NCBI GenBank assembly: GCA_963757395.1
Contig: CAVWRK010000010.1
Span: 124,001 to 188,000, forward strand
DNA length: 64,000 nt
Reading direction: 5' to 3'
Source of the DNA: DATAOG01 sp963757395
GTDB taxonomy: Bacteria > Pseudomonadota > Alphaproteobacteria > Geminicoccales > Geminicoccaceae
Position 1 is the stretch's first letter. Each line of letters begins with the position of its first letter. Position numbers and translations under genes: made by a program. Positions 22,876-31,765 of this stretch are shown here, one piece after another. The notes beneath the pieces are model-generated. The model ran no database searches, was not told the origin of the DNA, and saw nothing but the letters and a program-made list of their open reading frames with translations.

Positions 22876-24156
22876 ATGAGCAGCCAGTCTCGGCGCGATT
22901 TCCTGAAGGTGGCGGCCGCCGGTGCGGCCGGCGCGGCCCTCCTGCCGACGGCGGGCCGGGCCGCCGGCAAGACGGTGACGATGATCCACGAGAGCTCGTT
23001 CATCCCGCCCTTCGACGAATACATCAAGACGACGCTGGCGCAGGAATACGAGAAGGCAACCGGCGTCAAGGTGGTCTACGAGACGACCGCCGTCGGGGGC
23101 CTCGCGACCCGGATCAGCACGGTGATCGAGACCGGCGCCGGCGCCGACGTCTCGATGATGCAGCTGCTGCAACCGTTCCTCTACGCCGACAAGCTGATGG
23201 ACGTCAGCGACCTCGCGCAGGAGATGGGCCAGGCGCAGGGCGGCTGGTACCCCTCGGCCCAGGAGGCCGGCGTCCGCGACGGCAAATGGATTGATATCCC
23301 GTTTGCCAACATCGGCCAGCTGATGGTCTGGCGGACCGACTGGTTCGGCGAGGTCGGGGTCAAGAAGTTCCCGGAGACCTGGGACGAGTTCTACGAGGTC
23401 GGCAAGAAGCTGAAGGCCAAAGGGTATCCCTATGGCCTCGAGCTCGGCCACGGCTTCGGCGACAATCACGGCTGGATCTATCCCTTGCTGTGGTCGTTCG
23501 GCGGCCACGAGGTCGAGGCCGACGGCAAGACCGTGGTGATCGATTCGGACGAGACCGCCCGCGCCCTCGATTATGCCCGCAAGCTGTTCACCGATTGCGT
23601 GCTCGAGGACTGCCTCGGCTGGACCGACGTCAGCAACAACAAGGCCTGGATGGCCGAGCAGATCTCGTGCACCAACAATGCCGAGAGCATCCTCTGGTTC
23701 GCCAAGGAGCACTTCCCCGACATCGCCCAGGTCACCGATCACGCGCAGAATCCGGAAGGGCCGAAGGGTCGCTTCCATCTACTGAACTTCATCAGTCATG
23801 GCGTCTTCAACTTCAGCCCGGTGAAACCGGAGGCGTACGATTTCCTGAAATGGCTGATGGACGAAAAGCAGCTGGGGCGGTGGTACGGCGTTGCCGACAG
23901 CTACTACCAGCCGTTCCTGCACGCCTACGACGAGGCGCCGATGTGGGAGGTCGAGCCGCGCAACATTCCCTACCGCGACGCGATGGCGAGCGCGCACCTG
24001 CCGGGCTGGCCGGCACCACCCGATCGCCGGCTCGCCGAGAACGTCGCCAAATATGTCGTCGTCGACATGTTCGCCTCGGTGTGCAGCGGCACCTCGACCA
24101 AGGACGCGATCACGAACGCGGAGAACCAGCTGAAGCAGATTTACAACTCCGCCTGA
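22876..24156 (+). CDS. Carbohydrate ABC transporter substrate-binding protein (Tat-type signal)
   Basis: The start at ATG 22876 follows AGGGAGAAAG. The N-terminus carries a twin-arginine signal (SSQSRRDFLKVAAAGAAGAA) and the mature part is an extracellular solute-binding protein family 1 domain: DEYIKTTLAQEYEKATGVKV, FPETWDEFYEVGKKLKAKGY and LLNFISHGVFNFSP. The protein is 426 residues, normal for the family. It would bind an oligosaccharide, polyol or polyamine-like ligand in the periplasm. The next two genes encode its permeases; no ATPase is in this operon, so it must share one encoded elsewhere. Confidence 0.9.
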   Translation: MSSQSRRDFLKVAAAGAAGAALLPTAGRAAGKTVTMIHESSFIPPFDEYIKTTLAQEYEKATGVKVVYETTAVGGLATRISTVIETGAGADVSMMQLLQPFLYADKLMDVSDLAQEMGQAQGGWYPSAQEAGVRDGKWIDIPFANIGQLMVWRTDWFGEVGVKKFPETWDEFYEVGKKLKAKGYPYGLELGHGFGDNHGWIYPLLWSFGGHEVEADGKTVVIDSDETARALDYARKLFTDCVLEDCLGWTDVSNNKAWMAEQISCTNNAESILWFAKEHFPDIAQVTDHAQNPEGPKGRFHLLNFISHGVFNFSPVKPEAYDFLKWLMDEKQLGRWYGVADSYYQPFLHAYDEAPMWEVEPRNIPYRDAMASAHLPGWPAPPDRRLAENVAKYVVVDMFASVCSGTSTKDAITNAENQLKQIYNSA

Positions 24157-24176
24157 GCTTTTTGGCGGGCCCCGGC

Positions 24177-25109
24177 ATGTCGGTCCGCAGCGAGTCGTTG
24201 AGGGCCACGGGGCGGCCGGCGCGCCGCCCCGTGTCACTGGCCGGCTGGCTCGATCGCGAGGACGTGTTCAGCTGGTTGATGATGGCGCTGCCGCTGTTGT
24301 TCCTCGCGGCCCTGGTCGGCTATCCCCTGGTCTATGGCGTCTTGCTGAGCCTGCAGGACCGCGTGATCGGCAAGCCCGGTCATTTCGTCGGGCTCAAGAA
24401 TTTCGTCACCGATTTCCACGACCCGATCTTCTGGAAGGTCGCCGTCAACACCTTCGTCTACACGATTGCCGCGACCATCTTGAAGATGATCGGCGGACTC
24501 GGCCTCGCGCTGGCGATGAACCAGCACTTCCGGATGAAGAAGCTGGTGCGGGCGGTCCTGCTGCTGCCGTTCATCGTGCCGACCGTGCTCAGCACGGTCG
24601 CCTGGCTCTGGATGCTCGACCCCGCGTTCAGCGTCGTCAACCGGCTGTGGGTCGAGTTCGGCGGGACGCGGCCGGGCCCGTCCTGGCTCGGGAACGCGAA
24701 GCTCGCGATGTTCTCGGTCATCATGATCAACACCTGGCGCGGCCTGCCGTTCTACGGGATCACGCTGCTCGCCGGCCTGCAGACGATACCGCCCGAGCTC
24801 TACGAGGCGGCGACCATCGACGGCAGCACCGGCTGGCAGCGCTTTCGCTTCGTGACCCTGCCGCTCTTGAAGCCGGTCATTCTGATCGTCACGCTGTTCT
24901 CGGTGATCTTCACCTTCGCCGATTTTCAGCTCGTGTACGTCCTGACCCATGGTGGTCCGAACAATGCGACCAACCTGTTCGCGACCTATGCCTTCGATAT
25001 CGGCATGACCGCGGGGCAGCTCGGTCTCGGCGCCTCGATCGCGCTGACGATGCTGCCGGCGCTGGCGCTGCTGATCGTCGCACTCAGTCTCTACATTCGG
25101 AAACCGTGA
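24177..25109 (+). CDS. ABC transporter permease, MalF-like
   Basis: The 310-residue inner-membrane protein has six predicted helices and the binding-protein-dependent permease signature EAATIDGSTGWQRFRFVTLP (EAA loop that contacts the ATPase). The N-terminal extension and the segment FTFADFQLVYVLTHGGPNN are typical of MalF/UgpA-type sugar permeases. Its stop overlaps the ATG of the next permease by one base (TGATG). Confidence 0.92.
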   Translation: MSVRSESLRATGRPARRPVSLAGWLDREDVFSWLMMALPLLFLAALVGYPLVYGVLLSLQDRVIGKPGHFVGLKNFVTDFHDPIFWKVAVNTFVYTIAATILKMIGGLGLALAMNQHFRMKKLVRAVLLLPFIVPTVLSTVAWLWMLDPAFSVVNRLWVEFGGTRPGPSWLGNAKLAMFSVIMINTWRGLPFYGITLLAGLQTIPPELYEAATIDGSTGWQRFRFVTLPLLKPVILIVTLFSVIFTFADFQLVYVLTHGGPNNATNLFATYAFDIGMTAGQLGLGASIALTMLPALALLIVALSLYIRKP

Positions 25110-25954
25110 TGGTCACCGGGCGCGGGCAGGCCAATCAGGCGATCCGGGTCTGGCTCCCGATCGGCTTTTTTCTGCTGGTGGCGCTGTTTCCGTTCTATTG
25201 GATGGCGATCACCTCGATCAAGCCGGATTCCGAGCTGTACAACCGGCATCTGATGCCGCTTCTGATCCGCAATCCGACTCTCCAGCACTATGTCGACCTC
25301 TTGACCAAGACGCATTTTTTGCGCTGGACCTGGAACACGATGCTGGTCGCCGTGATCTCGACGGCGATCTCGCTGGTGTTCGGCACGATGCTCGCCTACC
25401 CGCTCGCGCGCATGCGCTTCGCCGGCGCCAGCCTGCTGGCGATGACGGTCGCGGCGACCTATCTCGTGCCCCAGCCGTTGCTGTTCCTGCCGCTCGCGGA
25501 CGTGATCAACCGGCTCGGCCTCGGCAACACGCTGACCTCGGTGATCCTGACCTATCCGACGATGCTGGTGCCGTTCTGCGCCTGGCTGCTGCTCGGCTAT
25601 TTCAAGACGGTGCCGCGGGACCTCGAAGAGGCGGCACGCATCGACGGCGCCAGCCGGCTGCAGACCATGCGGCAGATCTTCCTGCCGCTGTGCACGCCAG
25701 GCTTCATATCCGCCGGCATCTTCGCCTTCACGCTGTCCCAGAACGAGTTTCTCTATGCTCTGATTTTCCTGACCAAGAGCTCGGTGCGCACCGTCCCGGT
25801 CGGGGTCATCACCGAACTGATCCGTGGCGACGTGTTCTACTGGGGCCAGCTGATGGCAGGCGCGCTGCTGGGCTCGATCCCGGTCGCGTTGATCTACTCG
25901 TTCTTCGTCGACCACTACGTGGCCGGCCTGACCTCGGGCTCGGTCAGGGGTTGA
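25109..25954 (+). CDS. ABC transporter permease, MalG-like
   Basis: The protein has 281 residues and six helices. The EAA loop reads LEEAARIDGASRLQTMRQIF. The MalG/UgpE-type partner pattern is seen in the N-terminal LFPFYWMAITSIKPDSELYN and the C-terminal LMAGALLGSIPVALIYSFFV. It is coupled to the preceding permease by a one-base overlap. Together with the Tat-exported binding protein they form an importer lacking an adjacent ATP-binding subunit. Confidence 0.92.
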   Translation: MVTGRGQANQAIRVWLPIGFFLLVALFPFYWMAITSIKPDSELYNRHLMPLLIRNPTLQHYVDLLTKTHFLRWTWNTMLVAVISTAISLVFGTMLAYPLARMRFAGASLLAMTVAATYLVPQPLLFLPLADVINRLGLGNTLTSVILTYPTMLVPFCAWLLLGYFKTVPRDLEEAARIDGASRLQTMRQIFLPLCTPGFISAGIFAFTLSQNEFLYALIFLTKSSVRTVPVGVITELIRGDVFYWGQLMAGALLGSIPVALIYSFFVDHYVAGLTSGSVRG

Positions 25955-26067
25955 TCGCCCGCCACTCGGCAACGCCAGCATCTCAAAAGATTCCTGACAC
26001 GTTCCTGACACTGTTCCTCGTATCTCTCGACACGTGTGGTTGGGGCGGGTGACTGTCGGGGCGAGAT

Positions 26068-26099
26068 GGCCTGGTCCCGGCCGCGGCCGGGACCAGGCC
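26068..26099. terminator. 32-bp perfect palindrome between convergent units
   Basis: The sequence at 26068-26083 (GGCCTGGTCCCGGCCG) is followed directly by its exact reverse complement at 26084-26099. It lies in the 300-base gap between the rightward ABC operon and the leftward mgtC gene, where a bidirectional terminator is expected. Neither side has a T tract, so it may act as a hairpin or pausing site rather than a classical intrinsic terminator. The rest of the 25955-26254 gap shows no gene. Confidence 0.55.
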
Positions 26100-26254
26100 G
26101 GCGAGCGGCACGCCGGAGGTTCCTGGGTCCCGACAGACCGTGTGTCAGCTCGGCGCCCGCCAAGCCAGGAACGCAAAGGGCGATCTCACGCTCGGACCGG
26201 TCGCCAGCAGGGAGCCGGGGCGCGGTCGTTTGGTCACCCGAGACTGCTTCCATG

Positions 26255-26752
26255 CTAGTCGGGTCGGTCGTCCTGGCGCCGGCTTCGCTCGAGGAAGCCG
26301 AGCACGGTCAGCACGAACAGCGCCAGCAGCGTGACCACGACCGCCTGGAGGTAGAAGCCGAAGCCGCAGGCCATGCCGATCCCGCCGACCACCCAGATGC
26401 CGGCGCCCGTGGTCGCCCCGAACACCCGGGCGCGATTCTGGATGATCGCCCCGGCGCCGAGGAAGCCGATGCCGCCGATGATCCCCTCGAGCACCCGCCC
26501 GGCATCGATCGGGCGCGCGTTGGGGCCTGGCGCGGTCATGTGCAAAAGCTCGACCATGATCACGCAGAAGCAGGCCGCGCCGAGCGCCACCAGCATGTTG
26601 GTGCGCAGCCCGAGCGGCTTGTCCTTGAGCTCGCGGTCGAGCCCGATCAGGCAGCTGAGCGCGATCGCCGCGCCGAGCCGCAGCGCCGTCTCGCCCGGCC
26701 CGAGCCAGGCGCCTCCGCCGAGCCATGCCGGCCAGTGATCGATCATGGTCAT
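26255..26752 (-). CDS. mgtC: MgtC/SapB family membrane protein
   Basis: From the ATG at 26752 (preceded by GGAGG) the protein has 165 residues with four to five membrane segments. The family motifs are present: LRLGAAIALSCLIGLDRELK, GLRTNMLVALGAA and GIIGGIGFLGAGAIIQNRAR followed by GATTGAGIWVVGGIG. MgtC proteins are linked to Mg2+ limitation and control of ATP synthase in enteric bacteria. The C-terminal cytosolic domain of the longer MgtC form is absent, so this is the short SapB-like type. It diverges from the gene at 26877. Confidence 0.88.
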   Translation of the reverse strand: MTMIDHWPAWLGGGAWLGPGETALRLGAAIALSCLIGLDRELKDKPLGLRTNMLVALGAACFCVIMVELLHMTAPGPNARPIDAGRVLEGIIGGIGFLGAGAIIQNRARVFGATTGAGIWVVGGIGMACGFGFYLQAVVVTLLALFVLTVLGFLERSRRQDDRPD

Positions 26753-26876
26753 CGCATCCTCCGCGCTCCCGCCCCCCTCGGGAACCCGAGTCGATCGGGC
26801 AACGTTCCCAGCAGGTGGCCCGGAGCGGCGATTCGGGCGCGCACGACCCTTGCGGCTGAGGAAAGGCAGGCCCGAA

Positions 26877-27431
26877 ATGACCGAGACCACGATGATCCGC
26901 GAGGTGCTGACGGCGTTCGAGAGCCGCGAAGCGCTCGAGAACGCGATCGAGGACCTGCAGAGTCACGGCTTCGACCGCTCGCAGCTCAGCCTGCTCGCGA
27001 GCCGGACCACGGTTGAGGAGGAACTGCAGCACCCGCTCGCCGATGTCCACGAGCTCGAGGATGATCCGGCCGCGCCGCGCAGCGAGCCGCTCGACCGGGC
27101 CGACGTCGGCAACGTCGCGGGCGTCGCGGTCGGCTCACCGGCGGCGCTCGCCGCGCTCGGTGCGGCCGGCGTCACGGCGGCGCTCACCGGCGGTGCCGCT
27201 GCCGGGATCGCGATCGCGGCGCTCGCGGCGGGCGGCGGAGTTGGCGCGCTCGGCGCGCTGTTCGCGAAGCGCTACGAGGATCACGTCGCCGCCGACCTGC
27301 AGGCCCAGGTCGAGCACGGCGGCATCCTGCTCTGGGTCTCGCTGCGCGACCCCGCGCAGGAAGCCCAGGCGCGCGCGGTGCTCGCACGCCACGTCAGGGG
27401 CGAGATCCGGGCCCACGACATCGTGCCGTGA
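26877..27431 (+). CDS. Hypothetical protein with glycine-zipper-like membrane segment
   Basis: The protein of 184 residues begins with an AFESREALENAIEDLQSHGF stretch that resembles the N-terminal domain of general-stress YflT/DUF1269-like proteins. An acidic linker follows (ELEDDPAAPRSEPLDRADVG). Then come two alanine/glycine-rich hydrophobic segments (around residues 75-125) with GxxxG spacing, and a C-terminal VSLRDPAQEAQARAVLARH domain. I cannot name a function. Similar architectures occur in stress-response membrane proteins. It diverges from mgtC across 124 bases. Confidence 0.65.
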   Translation: MTETTMIREVLTAFESREALENAIEDLQSHGFDRSQLSLLASRTTVEEELQHPLADVHELEDDPAAPRSEPLDRADVGNVAGVAVGSPAALAALGAAGVTAALTGGAAAGIAIAALAAGGGVGALGALFAKRYEDHVAADLQAQVEHGGILLWVSLRDPAQEAQARAVLARHVRGEIRAHDIVP

Positions 27432-27447
27432 ACCGCCCGCCCGCGGC

Positions 27448-27699
27448 TCAGCGTCCGGATGGCCGCCGCTCCCTCTCGAGAGCCGCGAGCGCCGCGCTCA
27501 CCCGCTCGAGCAGGGACGGCTCGCCGCCGCCCATGCCTTCCTCCTCGGCCACCGAAAGCTCGCGCGCATCGTCACGCCAGCGCCGCAGCAGCCGCAGCTT
27601 CTGGGCCGGGTCGAGGTCGGCGCGCGCCAGAAGCTCCTCGGGCGAGGCGAAGACCGCGGCCGGACTGACCACCGCTTTCTCATAGTCGCTGCTGTTCAA
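27448..27699 (-). CDS. Small hypothetical protein upstream-associated with PRC-barrel gene
   Basis: The acidic 83-residue protein reads PAAVFASPEELLARADLDPA followed by QKLRLLRRWRDDARELSVAE. This helical pattern is common in small proteins encoded beside PRC-barrel or stress genes in alphaproteobacteria. There is no ATG; the TTG at 27699 (LNSSDYEKAVV) is the best start, with an adjacent gene ending 17 bases upstream on the same strand. The function is unknown. Confidence 0.6.
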   Translation of the reverse strand: MNSSDYEKAVVSPAAVFASPEELLARADLDPAQKLRLLRRWRDDARELSVAEEEGMGGGEPSLLERVSAALAALERERRPSGR

Positions 27700-27716
27700 G
27701 GGCTGTACTCCAGCGT

Positions 27717-28439
27717 TCAGGCCGACGCCTTGGTGATCGAGCGGTCGTACTCGGGGCTGATCTCGACCGCGCGCCGGGACAGGTCGAGCAGGATGTATCG
27801 TTCGGCCCAGTCGACCGAGCGCAGCCGGTCGGGGGCGATCAGCACCTTGCGGCCCGGCAGCCGGTTGCCGGTGTCGACGACCAGATGGCGGATCGTCCAG
27901 CTCGCGTCGTCGATCAGCAGGTCCACGACGTGGCCGATGTCGCCGTCGGCCGCGGCAACGTCGTAGCCGACCACTTCGCGGGCGCTGCGCAGCAGCGGCT
28001 CGCCCCGCTCCTGCTCGGCGGCTGCAAGCTCGCGCTCGATCGGGTCGTCGTGCGCCGGGGCCGGCGGCAGCCCGAGCAGACCCCACTGGGGCGCCAGCCC
28101 CGCTGCGGTCGTGCTCTGCCAGTAGGGCGCCCAGTCGTAGTGGCGATGGAGCAGCTCCTCGTGGGCGCGCGAGACCGCCTCCTGGTCGCCGAGCGTCGGA
28201 CTGTCCTTGACCTGGGACGTGGTCAGCGCGGTCGTGATCGCCCGCGCGTGCGGCTCGGTCGCTCCGACCGCGGCAGGTGCGAGCAGCACCTCGCGGCCGA
28301 ACAGCCAGCCGCCGGTCTCGACCACCAGGTAGCGGACCGCGGACCCCGCGTCCTCGAACAGGACGTCGCGGAGCGCGCCGATGTCACCGTCGAGCGCGCG
28401 GATGTGATAGTCGCGAAGGTCCTCGAAGCCGATCAGCAT
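27717..28439 (-). CDS. PRC-barrel domain protein (two copies)
   Basis: The 240-residue protein has two PRC-barrel domains: residues 1-75 (GDIGALRDVLFEDAGSAVRY, LVVETGGWLFGREVLL) and residues 155-235 (GDIGHVVDLLIDDASWTIRH, LVVDTGNRLPGRKVLI). A helical spacer with AHEELLHRHYDWAPYW separates them. PRC barrels occur in RimM and photosynthetic reaction centre H subunits and in many stress-related proteins, where they mediate protein or lipid contact. The start is the ATG at 28439. Its role here is unknown but it probably shares an operon with the small gene downstream. Confidence 0.82.
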   Translation of the reverse strand: MLIGFEDLRDYHIRALDGDIGALRDVLFEDAGSAVRYLVVETGGWLFGREVLLAPAAVGATEPHARAITTALTTSQVKDSPTLGDQEAVSRAHEELLHRHYDWAPYWQSTTAAGLAPQWGLLGLPPAPAHDDPIERELAAAEQERGEPLLRSAREVVGYDVAAADGDIGHVVDLLIDDASWTIRHLVVDTGNRLPGRKVLIAPDRLRSVDWAERYILLDLSRRAVEISPEYDRSITKASA

Positions 28440-28620
28440 GCGGCGCACCTCCCCTGGAACCCGCCCTCGACAGGATCGGCGGGCATGCCCGAGCAACGGT
28501 TCGTCGGGGCTAAGGTTCCGCTGGAACCGGGGCGGGCCCAGGCCTGTTGGACTTGCGCCGGGGCGAGCGCCGGGCACGCGAGCGATCGCGGGGCCGATCC
28601 AGCGCAAAGGACTCGAGCAT

Positions 28621-28785
28621 GAACGTGAACCAGCACGCACGGCCACGCGTCGGCGACCTGATGGTCCGGACGGTGGAGGTCGCCCATGTCCACGAGACGC
28701 CCGCGGCAGCGGCCGATCGGATGGCGGTCACGGGCATCGGCGCCTTGCCGGTGGTCGACGGCGACGAGCTGCTTGGCATGATCAG
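28621..28785 (+). pseudogene. CBS-domain protein, truncated
   Basis: The gene starts at ATG 28621 and encodes the first half of a CBS pair: RVGDLMVRTVEVAHVHETPA and RMAVTGIGALPVVDGDELLG, ending at MISAH. The reading frame then enters the reverse-strand transposase remnant at about 28785 and the second CBS motif is lost. CBS pairs bind adenosyl nucleotides and regulate associated enzymes. The junction coincides with the end of an IS110-family fragment, so the gene was interrupted and partly deleted. Confidence 0.7.
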
Positions 28786-29410
28786 CGCGCACCGGCGCCC
28801 GGCCGCCCCAGATCGTGCGCCGGCCCTTCATCAGGCCGCTGTCGCGGGCGAACGGCGCGACCCCGACCAGGGCGGCGACGGCGCGGCGGTCGAGCTGGCC
28901 GAGTTCGGGCAGCAGACCCAAGAGGGTGGCCAGGGTGACCTTGCCGACGCCGGGCACGGACGCCAGCAGGGCGGTCCGCTCGCGCCACACCGGGCTGGCC
29001 CTCGAGGCGGGCCTCGATCTGGCCTTCGAGCTCGGCGATGGCCGTCTGCAGCCAGCCGAGCAGGGCCGCGATCGAGGCCAGGACCGCGGGCTCCTCAGCA
29101 CGCCTGGCGCGATTGTGCTCGGCCTCGACCAGCTGCGCGAGCTGTCGCCTTCGCACCACCAGCGCCGCCAGCGCCTGGTCGGCCGCCGAGCGTGGCGGGC
29201 GCGCCACCGGCCGCAGCCGCTCGCCGTACAGCGCCAGCGCATAGGCATCGAGCCGGTCGGTCTTGGCGAGCAGGCCCGGCGGCGCGGGCGAAGTCGCGGA
29301 CCTGGCGCGGGTTGACCACCGCGACCGCGATTCCGGCCTGCGCGAGCATCAGCGTCAGCGCCCACTCCAAGCCGCCGGTCGCCTCGACCACGACCTGATG
29401 GGCGTCGCCA
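28785..29410 (-). mobile_element. IS110-family transposase remnant
   Basis: Reading leftward from about 29405, pieces of an IS110-type transposase occur in several frames: VVEATGGLEWALTLMLAQAG, IAVAVVNPRQVRDFARA, and later LLASVPGVGKVTLATLLGLL, PELGQLDRRAVAALVGVAPF and FARDSGLMKGRRTIWGGR. These are the N-terminal DEDD-type and the C-terminal Transposase_20 domains. The extreme N-terminus (catalytic first Asp) and the final residues after GGR are missing and there are frameshifts, so the element is dead. The remnant of about 620 bases is flanked by a truncated CBS gene and by the cupin gene. No terminal repeats were recognised, as usual for this family. Confidence 0.8.
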
Positions 29411-29413
29411 TCA

Positions 29414-29782
29414 TCACTCGTCGTCGGGCGGCGAGGTGATGACCAGGAAAACGAGGTCGGTGAGGCCCGAATTGTAGATCGCGTGCTCGACGCCGGGCGG
29501 CAGGAAGATCACGTCGTGGCGGCGGACGATGCGGCGCTCGCCCGCGATCTCCATCAACCCCTCGCCGTCGAGCACGTGATAGACCTGCTCCTGGACCTTG
29601 TGCGCGTGCGGCGCGACGTAGGCCATCGGCTGATAGCAGGAGATCCGGTGGTCGATCCGCCTGGAGCCCGTCGTCTCCGGGCGGACCAGCATCTTCGAAA
29701 GGGCGCCGCCGTGATGCGCGGGCGGTTCTTCCCAGGGCACCTCGGCGATGTTGCGGATCGACGCACGCGGTTCGGTTGCCAT
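29414..29782 (-). CDS. Cupin-domain protein
   Basis: The protein of 122 residues is a single cupin barrel. Motif 1 is seen in VAPHAHKVQEQVYHVLDGEG (metal-ligand His, His and Glu) and motif 2 in LPPGVEHAIYNSGLTDL (Pro-Gly-x-x-His). Such small cupins can be isomerases, dioxygenases or ligand-binding regulators. It lies 9 bases after the ThDP enzyme gene on the same strand and is probably co-transcribed with it, so it may act on the product of that enzyme. The exact reaction is not known. Confidence 0.82.
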   Translation of the reverse strand: MATEPRASIRNIAEVPWEEPPAHHGGALSKMLVRPETTGSRRIDHRISCYQPMAYVAPHAHKVQEQVYHVLDGEGLMEIAGERRIVRRHDVIFLPPGVEHAIYNSGLTDLVFLVITSPPDDE

Positions 29783-29791
29783 GGCATGTCC

Positions 29792-31583
29792 TCAGTCGCC
29801 GGGCGCGGGCTCGGGCACGTGCGGAAAACCGAACACCGGCTCCTTGTGCGGGATCGGCGGCAGCGCCCAGGTGCCGGTCGCGGGCGGCCGGACCTCGGCG
29901 TCGACGTGGACGTCCAGAAGGCACGGCCGCTCGGAGCGGATCGCGTGGTCGAGCGCCTCGGCGAAGTCCTCCGAGCGGGTGACGGTGGTGGCATCGACCC
30001 CGGCGGCGCGCGCCCAGGCGGCGAAATCCGGGTTGTAGGGCTCGCGGTTGGCGCCGGCGTAGAAGCCGGTGCCGATCTCGCGGCCGTCGAACAGGCCGTA
30101 CTGGAGGTCGCGGATCGCCGCCCAGGAGAAATTGTTCCAGACCACCCAGACCGCCGGGATGTCGTACTCGACCGCGGTGCAGAGGACATGGGGGACCATC
30201 GTGAAGCCGCCGTCGCCGCAGATCGCGACGCACGGCCGGTCGGGGGCGGCGAGCTTGGCCCCCAGAATGCCCGCGGGTCCGAAGCCCATCCCGGAAAACC
30301 CCCAGGTGTTGAGCATGGTCTGCGGCTGGCGCGCCTGCCAGAACTGCATGAACCAGTTGTGGTGGACGCCCGAGATCGAGCGAGATGATGGCGTCGTCCG
30401 GCAGCACGCGGCGGCAGTCGGCGACGATCCGCTCCGGGCGCAGCGGCGAGGTGTGGAGCTCGAAGTTCGGGCGGACGTGCGCCTCCCAGGCCGTGTCCCA
30501 GGCGGCGATCTCGGCCTGCCATTCGGCCCGCTCGGCCTTCAGCTGCCGGCGCTCGACCCCGGCGAGCAATTGGCGCAGGAAGGTGCGGGCGTCGGCCAGG
30601 ATGCCCAGCGTCGGCGGATAGTTGCGGCCGATCTCGGCGTGGTCGACGTCGACCTGGATCAGCTTGGTGTGCGGAAAATTCCAGGAATAGCCGGGCAGCC
30701 AGGACGAGGACGAGCGGTCGTCGAAGCGCGCGCCGATGGCCAGCACGAGGTCGGCGTGGCGGCCGGCCTGGTTGGCGGGATAGGCGCCGTTGCGGCCGAT
30801 GAAGCCGAGCGAGAGCGGATGCGCCATATCCAGGCAGCCCATGCCGTTGGGTGAGCTGATCACCGGCATTTCGAGGCGCTCGGCGAGCGCGGTCAGCTCC
30901 GGGCCGGCCTCAGAGAGCGTGACGCCGTGGCCGATGAAGATCACCGGCCGCCTGGCCGCGGCGATCAGATCGAGGGCGCGCTCGATGTCGTCCGGGGAAG
31001 CGCCGCTGCGCTGCGCCAGATAGCCAGGCGAGCACGGCTCGAGCGCGACCTCGGCGGTCTCCTGGAACAGGTTGAAAGGCACATCGAGCTGGACCGGCCC
31101 GGGCCGCCCGGCGAGCATGGTGGTGGTCGCCTGGCGCAGGAACAGCGGCAGCATCTCGACCCGGCTCGGCTGAAAGCTGCGCTTGACCACGGGCCGGAGC
31201 ACGTTCGGGAAGTCGGCCTGGTAGTGCCGGTTGAGCTCCTGGAACGGGCCCCGGTTGAACTGCTCGGTCGGGACGTTGGCGGTGATCGCGAGCAGCGCCG
31301 AGGAGTTGGAGAGCGCCACCGCGAGCGCCATCACGAGGTTGCAGGAGCCGGGGCCGCAGGAGGTCAGCGTCGCGGCCGGCTGGTGGCGCACCCGGAAGAA
31401 GGCGTCGGCCATGTGGCCCGCGACCTGCTCGTGGCGCGGCGAAACCAGTCGGATCCGGTCGCGGGCGTCGTAGAGGGCATCCAGCAGGCCGACGTTGCCA
31501 TGGCCGCAGATGCCGAAAACGTAAGGAATACGTTCCCGGATCAGGAACTCGGTGATGAGCTCAGCACCCTTCGCGTTCGCCAT
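29792..31583 (-). CDS. Thiamine-diphosphate-dependent enzyme, acetolactate synthase-like; one frameshift
   Basis: The N-terminal domain carries the ThDP catalytic glutamate (RLVSPRHEQVAGHMADAF) and the large FAD/central domain follows (VIFIGHGVTLSEAGPELTAL). Homology jumps frame at 30369-30371, where one extra G separates ISLDLG from VHHNWFMQFW. The C-terminal PP domain has the ThDP-Mg motif CGDGGFTMVPHVL ending in VVWNN. Without the indel the protein would be about 596 residues, normal for acetolactate synthase, glyoxylate carboligase or related decarboxylases. The context (cupin, amidotransferase) does not point to branched-chain amino acids, so I call it family-level only. Start ATG 31583; GTG 31592 is the alternative. 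Confidence 0.85.
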
Positions 31584-31765
31584 CTCGCCCACCCACCGTC
31601 CTGAACCACCGGCAGCCTAGCTCTGGCCTCCCGGCTGTCAACCGACGCGGTCGAGGGCGGACAGCAGCCGGTCGATTCCGACCTCGGGCAGGGTGCTGCG
31701 GTTGACCGCGGGCGCGCCGGCGTCGAGATGTGAGCGCTCCCCCCGATGGACAGGTGGAAGCGGGC

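Noticed and set aside
26068..26099. Classical Rho-independent terminator
   Set aside because: The stem is perfect but no run of T follows on either strand, so I call it a palindrome with a possible termination role only.
31638..31738. Minus-strand in-frame tail (APAVNRSTLPEVGIDRLLSA) between the ThDP enzyme and the amidotransferase
   Set aside because: Only about 30 codons, without a start or a clear family. Could be the end of a lost gene or chance, so I did not annotate it.
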